Positions 9,485 through 18,773 of a DNA stretch of 47,521 nucleotides are shown here, piece by piece; the first letter of the stretch is position 1, and each line of letters begins with the position of its first letter. The notes under the pieces were generated by a model. That model ran no database searches. It was not told the origin of the DNA and saw only the letters and a program-made list of their open reading frames with translations. The position numbers and the translations under genes are program-made. Source of the stretch: Tissierellia bacterium (lineage in GTDB: Bacteria; Bacillota; Clostridia; Peptostreptococcales; Acidaminobacteraceae); NCBI GenBank assembly GCA_012727635.1, contig JAAYGQ010000085.1:1-47521 (forward strand), written 5' to 3'.

Positions 9485-10773
9485 CTCCTGCCTCCTTTTC
9501 TGCCTAGCACTTCTACTTTTACTTCACCAATAAGGTAGAAACTTCCCATAACAAAAATCTGATCCTCTTTACTGGCTTTTTCTAAAACTAGGCTCAGGGC
9601 TTTTTTGTAATCTCTATCGCCTTGGGCTATTACACCCCTCAGAGCTGCTTCTTTTTGAAGTTCCTCTACAGAAACCACCTGATCTCCCACGGGCTCTGTA
9701 AGAACCACTTCACGAAAAAGAGGAAGAACCAAATCAAGGACGTCTTTATAATCCTTATCGGAGCGCATTCCTAAAAGAAGCAGGCGGCGGCCCTTTTCTT
9801 CAGGGGTCAGGATTTGAGCCACAGCCTTAATGCCATGGGCATTATGGCCTCCATCAATAAATATAGCAGGATTATCCGCTATCTTTTCAAGGCGCCCAGG
9901 CCAGCGAGTCTTTAACAATCCTTTTTTTATTTCTTCTTCGCTCAAATCAATACGATTGTCGTCTCTTAAAATATGCAAGGTCTCGATGGCCAAAATCGCA
10001 TTGTCGATTTGATGTCTTCCAAGAAGACCAATCTTATACTGGCTTTCCTTGTAGCGAAAATGGTTTTCAACAAGATCACAACGTATAATCTCCAGTTGCG
10101 ATTCATCAATCGGATAAAAAGAAGTAGCTTCTTTATTGGCAGTATTTCTCAAAACCTCCATAACCTCAGGAAGCTGGAGGCCACTTACAACGGGAACCCG
10201 GGGTTTAATAATGCCGGCCTTCTCCCCGGCAATAGCTACAAGAGTATCTCCAAGATAGGCTTGGTGGTCTAGGGCAATCGGTGTAATCACCGATACAATG
10301 GGTTCTTCCACCGCGTTGGTAGCATCGAGTTTCCCGCCAAGACCCACTTCCATTACGGCGTATTCAAGGCCTATATCATCAAAAAACCAAAGGGCTGCAG
10401 CAGTGAGTATTTCGAATTCCGTTGGGTGGTCAAAGCCCTCGGCTACAAGTTCATCACAGGCGAGCTTAACTTTCTCAATACTCTTGGCAAGTTCAGAATC
10501 CTTAATAAGTTTGCCATTGTAGGAAAAGCGCTCATTATAGTGAACCAGATGGGGAGAACTGTAGAATCCGGCGCTATAACCCGCTTCTAAAATCACATTG
10601 TAAATCATGGCACAGGTGGAACCCTTGCCATTTGTTCCGGCAACATGAATGATCTTCAGCCTTCTTTCCGGGCTATCGAGCTTATTTAGAAGTCTTTTTA
10701 TATTGTCAAGACCCAGTTTTCTTCCCAGTTTGTAGGATTGATTTAAAAAGTCCAAGGCCTGTTCTATTCTCAC
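9481..10773 (-). CDS. folC: Folylpolyglutamate synthase / dihydrofolate synthase
   Basis: 'KIIHVAGTNGKGSTCAMIYNVILEAGYSAGFYSSPHL'. Confidence 0.95.
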   Translation of the reverse strand: MRIEQALDFLNQSYKLGRKLGLDNIKRLLNKLDSPERRLKIIHVAGTNGKGSTCAMIYNVILEAGYSAGFYSSPHLVHYNERFSYNGKLIKDSELAKSIEKVKLACDELVAEGFDHPTEFEILTAAALWFFDDIGLEYAVMEVGLGGKLDATNAVEEPIVSVITPIALDHQAYLGDTLVAIAGEKAGIIKPRVPVVSGLQLPEVMEVLRNTANKEATSFYPIDESQLEIIRCDLVENHFRYKESQYKIGLLGRHQIDNAILAIETLHILRDDNRIDLSEEEIKKGLLKTRWPGRLEKIADNPAIFIDGGHNAHGIKAVAQILTPEEKGRRLLLLGMRSDKDYKDVLDLVLPLFREVVLTEPVGDQVVSVEELQKEAALRGVIAQGDRDYKKALSLVLEKASKEDQIFVMGSFYLIGEVKVEVLGRKGGRR

Positions 10774-13400
10774 TGAATTTTCTCCTTTATAAGTTTTATT
10801 TTCCCGTGGAGCTCCTCTTCCAGTCTGAGAAAGGACTGGAGTTTTTCCTCTTCTTTTTCAACCAGTTCCGCTGGAGCTTTTCCAATAAAACCAGGATTGT
10901 CCAGCTTTCCTCTGCCCCGCTTGATTTCTGATTGAACCTTTTCCAAGTCTTTTTTTAGACGTTGAAATTCCTTTTCATGGTCGATTAACTCATCCAGGGG
11001 AAGATAGAGACTCAGTCCATCGAGAAGAATGGGTGAAGCATCGCCCACATCCTCCCTGGCAATACTAAGCTCCTCACTGGAAGCTAGAGCTTTAAAATAG
11101 CTTCCATAGGCAAGGACCTCCTGGGCTCTGGGCCCTTGAAGAAATACTCTGCCTTTTTTCGAAGGGGGAATATCCATTTCCGCCCGAAGATTTCGAATTC
11201 GAGTGATGGCTTCTTGTAACAGCCCCATCAACTCTTCTTCCTGGGGATAGTTACTTCCTACCTGTGGCCAGGTACTTTTAATAAGATGGCTTTTTCTTTG
11301 CGGTAAATGCTGCCAAATTTCTTCGGTAATAAAGGGCATAAAGGGATGAAGAAGCTGCAAAATCTCTTCCAGTACAAAAAGAAGCACTCCTTGCTTTCCT
11401 TCCTTTTTATCCATATTTTCGCTGTAAAGGGCTTCTTTACTTAGCTCTATAAACCAGTCACAATAATCATTCCATACAAAATCGACTACCCTATCGGCGG
11501 CTTGACCTAACTCATAGCGCTCTAGGCTCTTTTCTACACCCTGGGTGGTTTGGGACAGCTTAGAAAGTATCCACTTATCGGCAAGATCAAGAGCTTGTTC
11601 ATCGATGGGATAGGATTTATCTTCTAGGCTACCTAGGAGAAAGCGCGAAGCATTCCAAAGTTTATTGGCGAAATTTCTTGCTGCTTCAACTTTTTCAATC
11701 ATAAATCGCGTGTCGCTACCCACCGAGGTTCCACTGATTAACATAAAACGTAGAGCATCGGCGCCGTACTCTTCAATGATTTCCAGGGGATCCGTACCAT
11801 TATTTAGGCTCTTAGAAATTTTTCTTCCCCGGGCATCGCGAACAATCCCGTTAATTAAAGTATGGTGAAAAGGTGCAACTCCAATTTGCTTAAGTCCTGA
11901 GAACATCATCCGTACTACCCAGAAAAAGATAATGTCATAACCGGTAACCAGTACATCGGTAGGATAGAAATAATCCATCTCCGGTGTAGCATCGGGCCAG
12001 CCCAGAGTAGAAAAGGGCCAAAGGGCTGAGCTAAACCAAGTATCAAGGACATCTTCATCCTGGTGAATATGACCCCCACCACATTTCTCACAGCTTAGGG
12101 GCATTTCACGACTTACCATCATCTCGCCACAGTCTTCACAATAGTAAGCAGGAATTCGGTGGCCCCACCATAGCTGCCTAGAAATACACCAATCCTTGAT
12201 GTTTTCCAGCCAGTGATCATATATCTTTACAAAGCGTTCGGGAACAAACTCCATTTCGCCTTTTTCAACGCTTTCCAGAGCCAATTTTGCCATGCTATCC
12301 ATTTGAACAAACCACTGAAGGCTTTCCCGGGGTTCAATAGGTTGGTGGCAGCGGTAGCAGTGTCCGACGGAGTGGTTATGGTTTTTGACCTCCACAAGAT
12401 AGCCCTGCTCCTTAAGATCTTCTACAATTTTCTTTCTTGCCAAAAAGCGGTCAAGTCCGGCATAATTTCCACCCTCTTCATTTATAAGGGCTTTGGGCGT
12501 AAAGATATTAATAGACTCAAGATTATGACGCTTTCCGATTTCATAGTCATTGGGGTCATGGGCCGGAGTTACCTTAAGTGCTCCTGTGCCAAGCTCCCTG
12601 TCTACATATTCATCGGCTATAATGGGGAGTCTTCTTCCAACAAGGGGAAGAAGAGCATATTTACCAATTAGATTTTCATAGCGGGAATCCTGGGGGTGTA
12701 CCGCTATGGCCGTATCCCCCAACATGGTTTCCGGTCTAGTGGTGGCGATAATCAGTTTCTCCTGGCTGCCTTCAATGGGATAGCTAATGGAGTAAAAGGC
12801 TCCTTGCACATCTTCATGCTCAACCTCAGCATCACTAAGAGAGGTGCCACAGTCACTGCACCAGTTGATTAGCCTTGTGCCCCTATAGATAAGCCCTTCA
12901 TTAAAAAGTTTAACAAAGACTTCTACTACAGCCTTGGAACAGCCCTCGTCCATGGTAAAGCGTTCTCGGCGCCAATCGCAACTGTTACCCAGTTTTTTCA
13001 TCTGGTTGACGATGGTGCCACCATATTCTTCCTTCCACTGCCAGGCTTTTTCGAGGAATTCTTCCCGGGTGAGGTCTTCTTTATTTCGACCTTCTTCCCG
13101 ACGTATTTTATCCAAAATCTTTACTTCGGTTGCAATGGAGGCGTGATCCGTGCCGGGAAGCCACAGAGCTTCAAAGCCCTTCATTCTCTTATAGCGAATA
13201 AGGATATCCTGCATAGTGTGGTTAAGGGCGTGGCCCTCGTGAAGACTCCCTGTAATATTTGGTGGTGGTAGGACAATGGTAAAGGGCTTTTTGTCGGGAT
13301 TTACTTCAGCATTAAAATCTCCGCTTTCCATCCACATTGCGTAAATTCTATCTTCAAACTGGTGGGGATCATAGGTCTTGTCCATAATATGTTTTTCCAT
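10770..13400 (-). CDS. valS: Valine--tRNA ligase
   Basis: 'PPPNITGSLHEGHAL', 'KISKSLNNGTDPLEII'; start set at MEKHIMDKTYDP after AGGAGG. Confidence 0.97.
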   Translation of the reverse strand: MEKHIMDKTYDPHQFEDRIYAMWMESGDFNAEVNPDKKPFTIVLPPPNITGSLHEGHALNHTMQDILIRYKRMKGFEALWLPGTDHASIATEVKILDKIRREEGRNKEDLTREEFLEKAWQWKEEYGGTIVNQMKKLGNSCDWRRERFTMDEGCSKAVVEVFVKLFNEGLIYRGTRLINWCSDCGTSLSDAEVEHEDVQGAFYSISYPIEGSQEKLIIATTRPETMLGDTAIAVHPQDSRYENLIGKYALLPLVGRRLPIIADEYVDRELGTGALKVTPAHDPNDYEIGKRHNLESINIFTPKALINEEGGNYAGLDRFLARKKIVEDLKEQGYLVEVKNHNHSVGHCYRCHQPIEPRESLQWFVQMDSMAKLALESVEKGEMEFVPERFVKIYDHWLENIKDWCISRQLWWGHRIPAYYCEDCGEMMVSREMPLSCEKCGGGHIHQDEDVLDTWFSSALWPFSTLGWPDATPEMDYFYPTDVLVTGYDIIFFWVVRMMFSGLKQIGVAPFHHTLINGIVRDARGRKISKSLNNGTDPLEIIEEYGADALRFMLISGTSVGSDTRFMIEKVEAARNFANKLWNASRFLLGSLEDKSYPIDEQALDLADKWILSKLSQTTQGVEKSLERYELGQAADRVVDFVWNDYCDWFIELSKEALYSENMDKKEGKQGVLLFVLEEILQLLHPFMPFITEEIWQHLPQRKSHLIKSTWPQVGSNYPQEEELMGLLQEAITRIRNLRAEMDIPPSKKGRVFLQGPRAQEVLAYGSYFKALASSEELSIAREDVGDASPILLDGLSLYLPLDELIDHEKEFQRLKKDLEKVQSEIKRGRGKLDNPGFIGKAPAELVEKEEEKLQSFLRLEEELHGKIKLIKEKIQ

Positions 13401-13404
13401 TATA

Positions 13405-13660
13405 GCCTCCTGGCTTCTCATTATAAAAAAAACGGCTTGACGTTAGGGACGTCAAACCGTGGTACCACCCTATTTCTGCCTTTCGGCACTTTACAAGCGT
13501 TAAGGGGCTTTCCCCGCAAATCTAAAAGGCGACCTTCGTATCCACTATGGGAAGATTTTCACCAAACATCTTCTCTCTAGAGCCATAGGCGGAACTACTC
13601 TTCCTCTATTACTAATCTACAAGATGATAATAGGCCTTTTATCTCCCTTTGTCAATCAAA
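13405..13660 (-). promoter_or_regulatory. T-box riboswitch leader of valS
   Basis: Minus strand GGGTGGTACCACGG (13457-13470), then terminator CGGTTTGACGT-CCCTA-ACGTCAAGCCG-T8; upstream 'GAAGGTCGCC' gives a plausible GTC (Val) specifier (13531-13533). Confidence 0.92.
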
Positions 13661-15124
13661 ATGAAGAGGGATTTCTAGGAGGATACGACCTTCTTGCTGA
13701 GCACTCAAAAAATGATGGTTCTGAAGATATTCATCTATGATATCAAAACTTGAGGTACTTACGCAGCGGATCGGTCCATTGGTCTTGATTCTTTCGATAT
13801 TTATTCCAAAGGTTTCTTCCAGGATCCCGTAATGAAACATCTGCATAGCAATCTTGTATTTATCTTCTTTTTTTAGAGGTTGACCTGAAAATAGTACCTC
13901 CTGGACTTCCCCATGACCTTCCACTCTTACAGATACATTCTGGCTGTATTGATAAAATTCATGGGTCTCTCCGGCATAAACTTTTTTGAAAAAAGTCCCT
14001 AGCATATTTTTAAGCTCCTGACCATCGACGGTAAAGCTCATGATGGCTTCATCATAGGGAAAAATTTCTCTTAATTTAGAAAGGGTTACTATCTCCTCCA
14101 TCCTAGTACCCCGGATGGAACCCGATCCTAAAATAAACAGATCGACATCCAGCTGATTTCTGAACATATCAGCAAATAAGTTTCCCAGTTCTGTTTCCAC
14201 GTAACGACTAGGATGTTCTAGCGGTCTTTTGAGCCTTGAAATCAAACTATTGTACTTTATATCCACTTCCCTTGAATAGTTCTCCAAGACTTCGTCCAAG
14301 ACATAATCTCGGGGACAGTGACTATCATCTATGGGAATGGCCTCCCAGGTAAACTCATGAATGGAATTGGTATCCATATTGATAATAATATCAAAGCGTC
14401 CAATATGAGTACTTCCCGTACCCACCTGAGCGATAAGAATATCCTTTACCTTAGCTGGCTGATCCATCATGGTATGGGAGTGACCTCCTAAAATAAGGTC
14501 TACCCCGATTTCTTCGGGAAGCAGTCCTGCCAACTCTACATCCTTATCAAAACCAATATGGGTTAGCAAAACCGTGAAGTCAATATCAACATCCTTATAG
14601 TTGTTGCAGATATACTCGACCTCTCTGGCGGCTTCTCTCACATCAACAAAGGATCCTAAAAGGGGGTCGCGTCCTGCATAACTTAATATATCCTCGGTAA
14701 TTAGGCCAATAAAAAGAATGCGAATTCCACCTACCATCATAACCTGGTGACTCTTAAAAAGCCTGGTATTGGTAGGGCGAATATGAAGGTTGGCATTTAT
14801 AATAGGAAAGTGGGCGCAGCGCTCAAGAAACATTAAATGGGCCAGCCCATAGTCAATCTCGTGATTGCCCAGGGTCACAATATCGGGCCCGAGGAGATTC
14901 ATCACATCGATGGTGGACACTCCCCGGTACTCTTGATCGATAATGGAGCCCTGGAGCATATCTCCTGCAATGGCGTAGATAACATTTTCTTCTTCCCTGC
15001 GGACTTTTTGAACATAGCCCGACAGCAAGGAGAGACCTCCTAAGAGGGCCTCATTGTCCTCTTTTGCGAAAAAATCGCCATGAATATCGTTATTATGGAG
15101 TAAAGTAAGTTTTTTAAACTTCAC
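13652..15124 (-). CDS. Bifunctional UDP-sugar hydrolase/5'-nucleotidase family protein, no signal peptide evident
   Basis: 'LTLLHNNDIHGDF', 'TLGNHEIDYG', 'LILGGHSHTM'; GTG start overlapping the TGA of the upstream PspC gene, SD AAAGGAG. Confidence 0.9.
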   Translation of the reverse strand: MKFKKLTLLHNNDIHGDFFAKEDNEALLGGLSLLSGYVQKVRREEENVIYAIAGDMLQGSIIDQEYRGVSTIDVMNLLGPDIVTLGNHEIDYGLAHLMFLERCAHFPIINANLHIRPTNTRLFKSHQVMMVGGIRILFIGLITEDILSYAGRDPLLGSFVDVREAAREVEYICNNYKDVDIDFTVLLTHIGFDKDVELAGLLPEEIGVDLILGGHSHTMMDQPAKVKDILIAQVGTGSTHIGRFDIIINMDTNSIHEFTWEAIPIDDSHCPRDYVLDEVLENYSREVDIKYNSLISRLKRPLEHPSRYVETELGNLFADMFRNQLDVDLFILGSGSIRGTRMEEIVTLSKLREIFPYDEAIMSFTVDGQELKNMLGTFFKKVYAGETHEFYQYSQNVSVRVEGHGEVQEVLFSGQPLKKEDKYKIAMQMFHYGILEETFGINIERIKTNGPIRCVSTSSFDIIDEYLQNHHFLSAQQEGRILLEIPLHFD

Positions 15125-15528
15125 TTGGACTCCTTTCTCCCCCAAACCAAATAGGCACCTAGGCCAATTAGAATCAAGGGCCAGATTAGACCTCTTGCAA
15201 AGTGTGGCAGCAGAGGGATGAGATAGCGCTGTGCAAGAAGTACTACACCAATAAAGACCAATATTACTCCTAGGGCAAAGCCGGTATTGTTTTTCTCATC
15301 GGCGCCATAAACCTTTTGCTGTGCATTATAGGCCCTATCTTCAGGGTTAATAGGTTCCTTGGGTAAAACAATGGCCGCCAAAAAGTAAAAAAGTATCCCT
15401 ACTCCCATAAAACCCATAGCCACAAAAGCCAGCCTTATAAGTGTCACATCAATACGAAAATATTCAGCCATTCCACCGCATACTCCCGCTAGGATAGAAT
15501 CACTGTTTGATCGGTATAAGTGTTTCAT
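15121..15528 (-). CDS. PspC domain membrane protein
   Basis: 'LYRSNSDSILAGVCGGMAEYFRIDVTLIRLAFV...FYFLAAIVLPKE' plus two further TM segments. Confidence 0.9.
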   Translation of the reverse strand: MKHLYRSNSDSILAGVCGGMAEYFRIDVTLIRLAFVAMGFMGVGILFYFLAAIVLPKEPINPEDRAYNAQQKVYGADEKNNTGFALGVILVFIGVVLLAQRYLIPLLPHFARGLIWPLILIGLGAYLVWGRKESK

Positions 15529-15531
15529 TGC

Positions 15532-16482
15532 CTACCTCCCATTTCTTTTGGGGATTACAAGAGCCGCTATAATATAGGCTAACACTCCCGAGCCTCCCAT
15601 GACTGCAAATAGGAGCCAGGCAAGTCTTACTACATTGGAATCAATTCCAAAGTATTCGCCGATGCCGCCACAGACTCCTGCCAACCGGGCATCATCGCTT
15701 CGATAAAGTTTTTTTGACTTCATTGATTCTCCTTGGAAAAAATCTCTTTCTTCCTTTACTTCTTCCTCTACCTTTTTTTCTTGGTAGATCATGCGGTCCA
15801 TTTCCTCTGAGAGTTGTTGCAAAATAAGATTATCTACATCATAATAAAATCCATCAATTTTTCTAACAGGCAGTACATGAATCGAGGTACCGCTCATAAA
15901 GGCCCCTTCCATGGTAAAGAGCTCATCGGTGCGCACCGTTCTTTTCACCACAGTAATATTGAGCTTCTGGGCAATGTCAAGAACCTTTTGCCGAGTAACT
16001 CCCAGTAGGACATCTTCATCCTTGGCGGTAATCAGAACACCATCTCTAATAAAGAAAATATTGGCTCTCTCACACTCGCCGACTTCCCCGCCATAAACGT
16101 AAAGAAGAGAATAAACGCCCTTTTCTTCACGATAGCTTTTGGCCCGCTCAATAAGCTGGGGATCGATAAATTTGACTTGAGGGTTGTGGCGCAGATGTTC
16201 AAAGGTGGCAAGAAGCACTCCCTCTTTTTTCATCTCTTCGGTGGGGTAGGTTCCTTCCACGGTTTGAAGGGTATAGGCTCCATCGCCAACTTCAACTTCA
16301 ATGCGAAGATTGTGAGGGTCCTGTCTTTGGGCGGCAAGATCAACAATTTGTTTTTCCATGAAAGTCAGATCCATTGCTTCTTGGTTATAAAACTCCCAAG
16401 ATTTTTGTAATCTATCCAGATGCTCTTTTAAAAAAACGGGTTTTCCCTCTAACACTCGCAAAACTTCATAAATTTTTTCCAT
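15532..16482 (-). CDS. Class IV aminotransferase (BCAT/ADC-lyase fold) fused in frame to a C-terminal PspC domain
   Basis: N-terminal 'LKEHLDRLQKSW...VKFIDPQLIERAK...GECERANIFFIRDGVLIT...LLGVTRQKVLDIA', then 'LYRSDDARLAGVCGGIGEYFGIDSNVVRLAW...IPKRNGR' in one ORF. Confidence 0.85.
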   Translation of the reverse strand: MEKIYEVLRVLEGKPVFLKEHLDRLQKSWEFYNQEAMDLTFMEKQIVDLAAQRQDPHNLRIEVEVGDGAYTLQTVEGTYPTEEMKKEGVLLATFEHLRHNPQVKFIDPQLIERAKSYREEKGVYSLLYVYGGEVGECERANIFFIRDGVLITAKDEDVLLGVTRQKVLDIAQKLNITVVKRTVRTDELFTMEGAFMSGTSIHVLPVRKIDGFYYDVDNLILQQLSEEMDRMIYQEKKVEEEVKEERDFFQGESMKSKKLYRSDDARLAGVCGGIGEYFGIDSNVVRLAWLLFAVMGGSGVLAYIIAALVIPKRNGR

Positions 16483-16553
16483 ATATACCTCCAGTTGCAT
16501 GTCTTAAGTATACCACTTTTTGTAACAATTATTCATCTTTGCCCTGGAAAAGC

Positions 16554-16582
16554 TTGTTTATGAACATACGTTCTGATATGCT
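16554..16582 (+). promoter_or_regulatory. dinB promoter with LexA/DinR (SOS) operator
   Basis: TTGTTT-17 nt-TATGCT; GAACATACGTTC (16562-16573) lies in the spacer and matches Gram-positive GAAC-N4-GTTC. Confidence 0.8.
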
Positions 16583-16600
16583 CTTCTTAAAGGAGATCCT

Positions 16601-17830
16601 ATGTTTTTTCATGTTGATGTCAATAGTGCCTATTTAAGTTGGGAAGCCAGCTACCGCTTGATGCGCGGAGAAGAACTGGATCTTCGCACCATTCCTTCGG
16701 CCATCGGGGGCAATCCTGAAAAAAGGCGAGGGATAATTCTTGCGAAAAGTATGCCGGCTAAGGCCTATGGAATTCAAACCGGCGAAACCCTAGTCACAGC
16801 CTTTAGTAAATGCCGAGGACTTACCGTAGTAGCTCCCAATTTTACCCTCTATCAAAAATGTTCAGCCGCTCTAACGGAGCTGCTTAAAAGTTACACTCCC
16901 AAGGTTCGAGCTTTTAGTATCGATGAATCCTTTCTAGATATGGGCTCTGTAAAGGAGCCCATGGCTCTAGCCGATCAGCTAAGACAAGAGGTGGAAAATA
17001 CTTTGGGATTTACCGTTAATGTCGGTGTAGGCCCCAATAAACTCCTGGCCAAAATGGCTTCAGACTTTAAAAAACCCAACCGTGTACACAGCCTTTTTTA
17101 CGAAGAAATCCCACAAAAAATGTGGCCTCTTCCTGTGGGAGAACTTTTTATGGTAGGAAGAAAAACCCAGGAAAAACTTCTTCTAATGGGCATTGAGACC
17201 ATTGGCGATCTAGCCGGCGCCGACGCCCAGTTACTCTACCGCACCATGAAGAGCCACGGACTACTGATTCACGAATACGCCAATGGAAGAGAATTTTCCT
17301 CCATTGAAAGTTACAGTCCCTTTGAAGCCAAAGGGGTGGGAAATTCCACTACCCTACCCCGGGACATAGAGGACAAGGAGCTGCTGGAGCTCTATCTACT
17401 TGGTATCAGTGAAATGGTGTCCTTTCGCCTCAGAGCCATCAATAAAATGTCCTATGTAATGAGCATCCACTACAGGGATCGAAATTTTAAAACAAGAAGG
17501 CTCCAGAGAAAGCTCTCGGCTCCCTTAGATGCCACGCCCTCTATTTATAAACAGGCAAAGCTGCTTTTTTACGAACTTTGGGAGAAAGAGCCCCTGCGTC
17601 AAATCGGTATTTCCTTAAGTGAACTTGTCGGAAATCAGTCCTATGAACAAAGCTTTTTAGATGAAGATCAAGAAAAACTCAGAAAGGTCGATGCCACCAT
17701 TGATGATTTAAGAAACCGTTATGGAAAACAAATTATCCAAAGAGCCAGCTTCCTCTACGCTCCGGTGGATCCCATGATTGGTGGAGTGGGAGAAGATAAA
17801 AACGACCTTATACTTACCAGCAAGCTATAA
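16601..17830 (+). CDS. dinB: Y-family DNA polymerase (DNA polymerase IV)
   Basis: 'MFFHVDVNSAYLSWEA', 'KAYGIQTGE', 'FSIDESFLDMG', 'NVGVGPNKLLAKMASDFKKPN'; SD AAAGGAG. Confidence 0.95.
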   Translation: MFFHVDVNSAYLSWEASYRLMRGEELDLRTIPSAIGGNPEKRRGIILAKSMPAKAYGIQTGETLVTAFSKCRGLTVVAPNFTLYQKCSAALTELLKSYTPKVRAFSIDESFLDMGSVKEPMALADQLRQEVENTLGFTVNVGVGPNKLLAKMASDFKKPNRVHSLFYEEIPQKMWPLPVGELFMVGRKTQEKLLLMGIETIGDLAGADAQLLYRTMKSHGLLIHEYANGREFSSIESYSPFEAKGVGNSTTLPRDIEDKELLELYLLGISEMVSFRLRAINKMSYVMSIHYRDRNFKTRRLQRKLSAPLDATPSIYKQAKLLFYELWEKEPLRQIGISLSELVGNQSYEQSFLDEDQEKLRKVDATIDDLRNRYGKQIIQRASFLYAPVDPMIGGVGEDKNDLILTSKL

Positions 17831-17832
17831 AA

Positions 17833-17864
17833 AACCCCTTCTTGAGAAGGGGTTAGTTTTCTTG
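17833..17864. terminator. Bidirectional terminator between convergent dinB and ftsY
   Basis: AACCCCTTCT-TG-AGAAGGGGTT perfect inverted repeat; A/T runs on both sides. Confidence 0.8.
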
Positions 17865-18773
17865 TTCTTCAAAGATTCCTTTGACAAAATACTCAGGATC
17901 AAACTCTGCAATATCGTCGAGCTGCTCGCCCAGGGTCATAAAGACCACGGGTAAATCCAACCTGTCTTTTATAGCAAAGACAAATCCTCCCTTACTGGAG
18001 CCATCCATCTTTGAGAGAATCAGCCCATCGATCTTGGCATATTCCTTAAAGAGTTCGGCCTGGGTAAGGGCGTTTTGCCCCGTAGTGGCGTCAAGTACAA
18101 GAAGGGTGAAAATTTCCTCTTCCTTGTATTCCCGGTGGATGATCTTGGAGATTTTTCCAAGCTCCATCATAAGGTTTTTCTTATTATGAAGTCTTCCGGC
18201 GCTATCGCAGATAAGCACGTCGATTTGCCTACTCTTAGAAGCCTGTATGGCGTCATAAATTACACTGGCAGGATCGCTGCCCTCCTGATGGCGAATCATA
18301 TCCACTCCGGCACGTCCTGCCCAAACCGCCAGCTGCTCAATGGCGGCAGCCCTAAAGGTGTCAGCGGCGGCCAAAAGCACAGTTTTTCCATCCTTTACCA
18401 AAAGATTGGAGAGCTTGCCAATGGATGTGGTCTTACCGGCGCCATTTACACCGATAACAAGGATTACCTTGGGTGGATTCTTCCTATCGAAAACCTTCTG
18501 CGAGGAAATCTTTGAAACCAGTATTTCTTCAAGCAGGGGCTTAACCTCGGTGGGTGAGGAGAGCATTCCATCGTAGACCTTTTGCCTTAGCTCCTTTAAC
18601 ACCAGTTCTGTGGTCTCAAAGCCAAGGTCCGCCAGGATTAGAATTTCCTCCAGCTCTTCAAAAAACTCATCGTCGACTTCACTGTAATAGCCAAAGAGCC
18701 GATCGATCTTTGTGGCCAGGTTTTTACTGGTTTGGGTCAATGACGCTCGGAAGCGTTGGAATAAACTACTCAT
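17853..18773 (-). CDS. ftsY: Signal recognition particle receptor FtsY
   Basis: 'VILVIGVNGAGKTTSIGKL', 'AADTFRAAAIEQL', 'LILSKMDGSSKGG'. Confidence 0.97.
   Translation of the reverse strand: MSSLFQRFRASLTQTSKNLATKIDRLFGYYSEVDDEFFEELEEILILADLGFETTELVLKELRQKVYDGMLSSPTEVKPLLEEILVSKISSQKVFDRKNPPKVILVIGVNGAGKTTSIGKLSNLLVKDGKTVLLAAADTFRAAAIEQLAVWAGRAGVDMIRHQEGSDPASVIYDAIQASKSRQIDVLICDSAGRLHNKKNLMMELGKISKIIHREYKEEEIFTLLVLDATTGQNALTQAELFKEYAKIDGLILSKMDGSSKGGFVFAIKDRLDLPVVFMTLGEQLDDIAEFDPEYFVKGIFEEQEN

Noticed and set aside
12213-12671. 152-aa plus-strand ORF antisense to valS
   Set aside because: Lies wholly inside the conserved valS coding sequence and has no recognisable domain.
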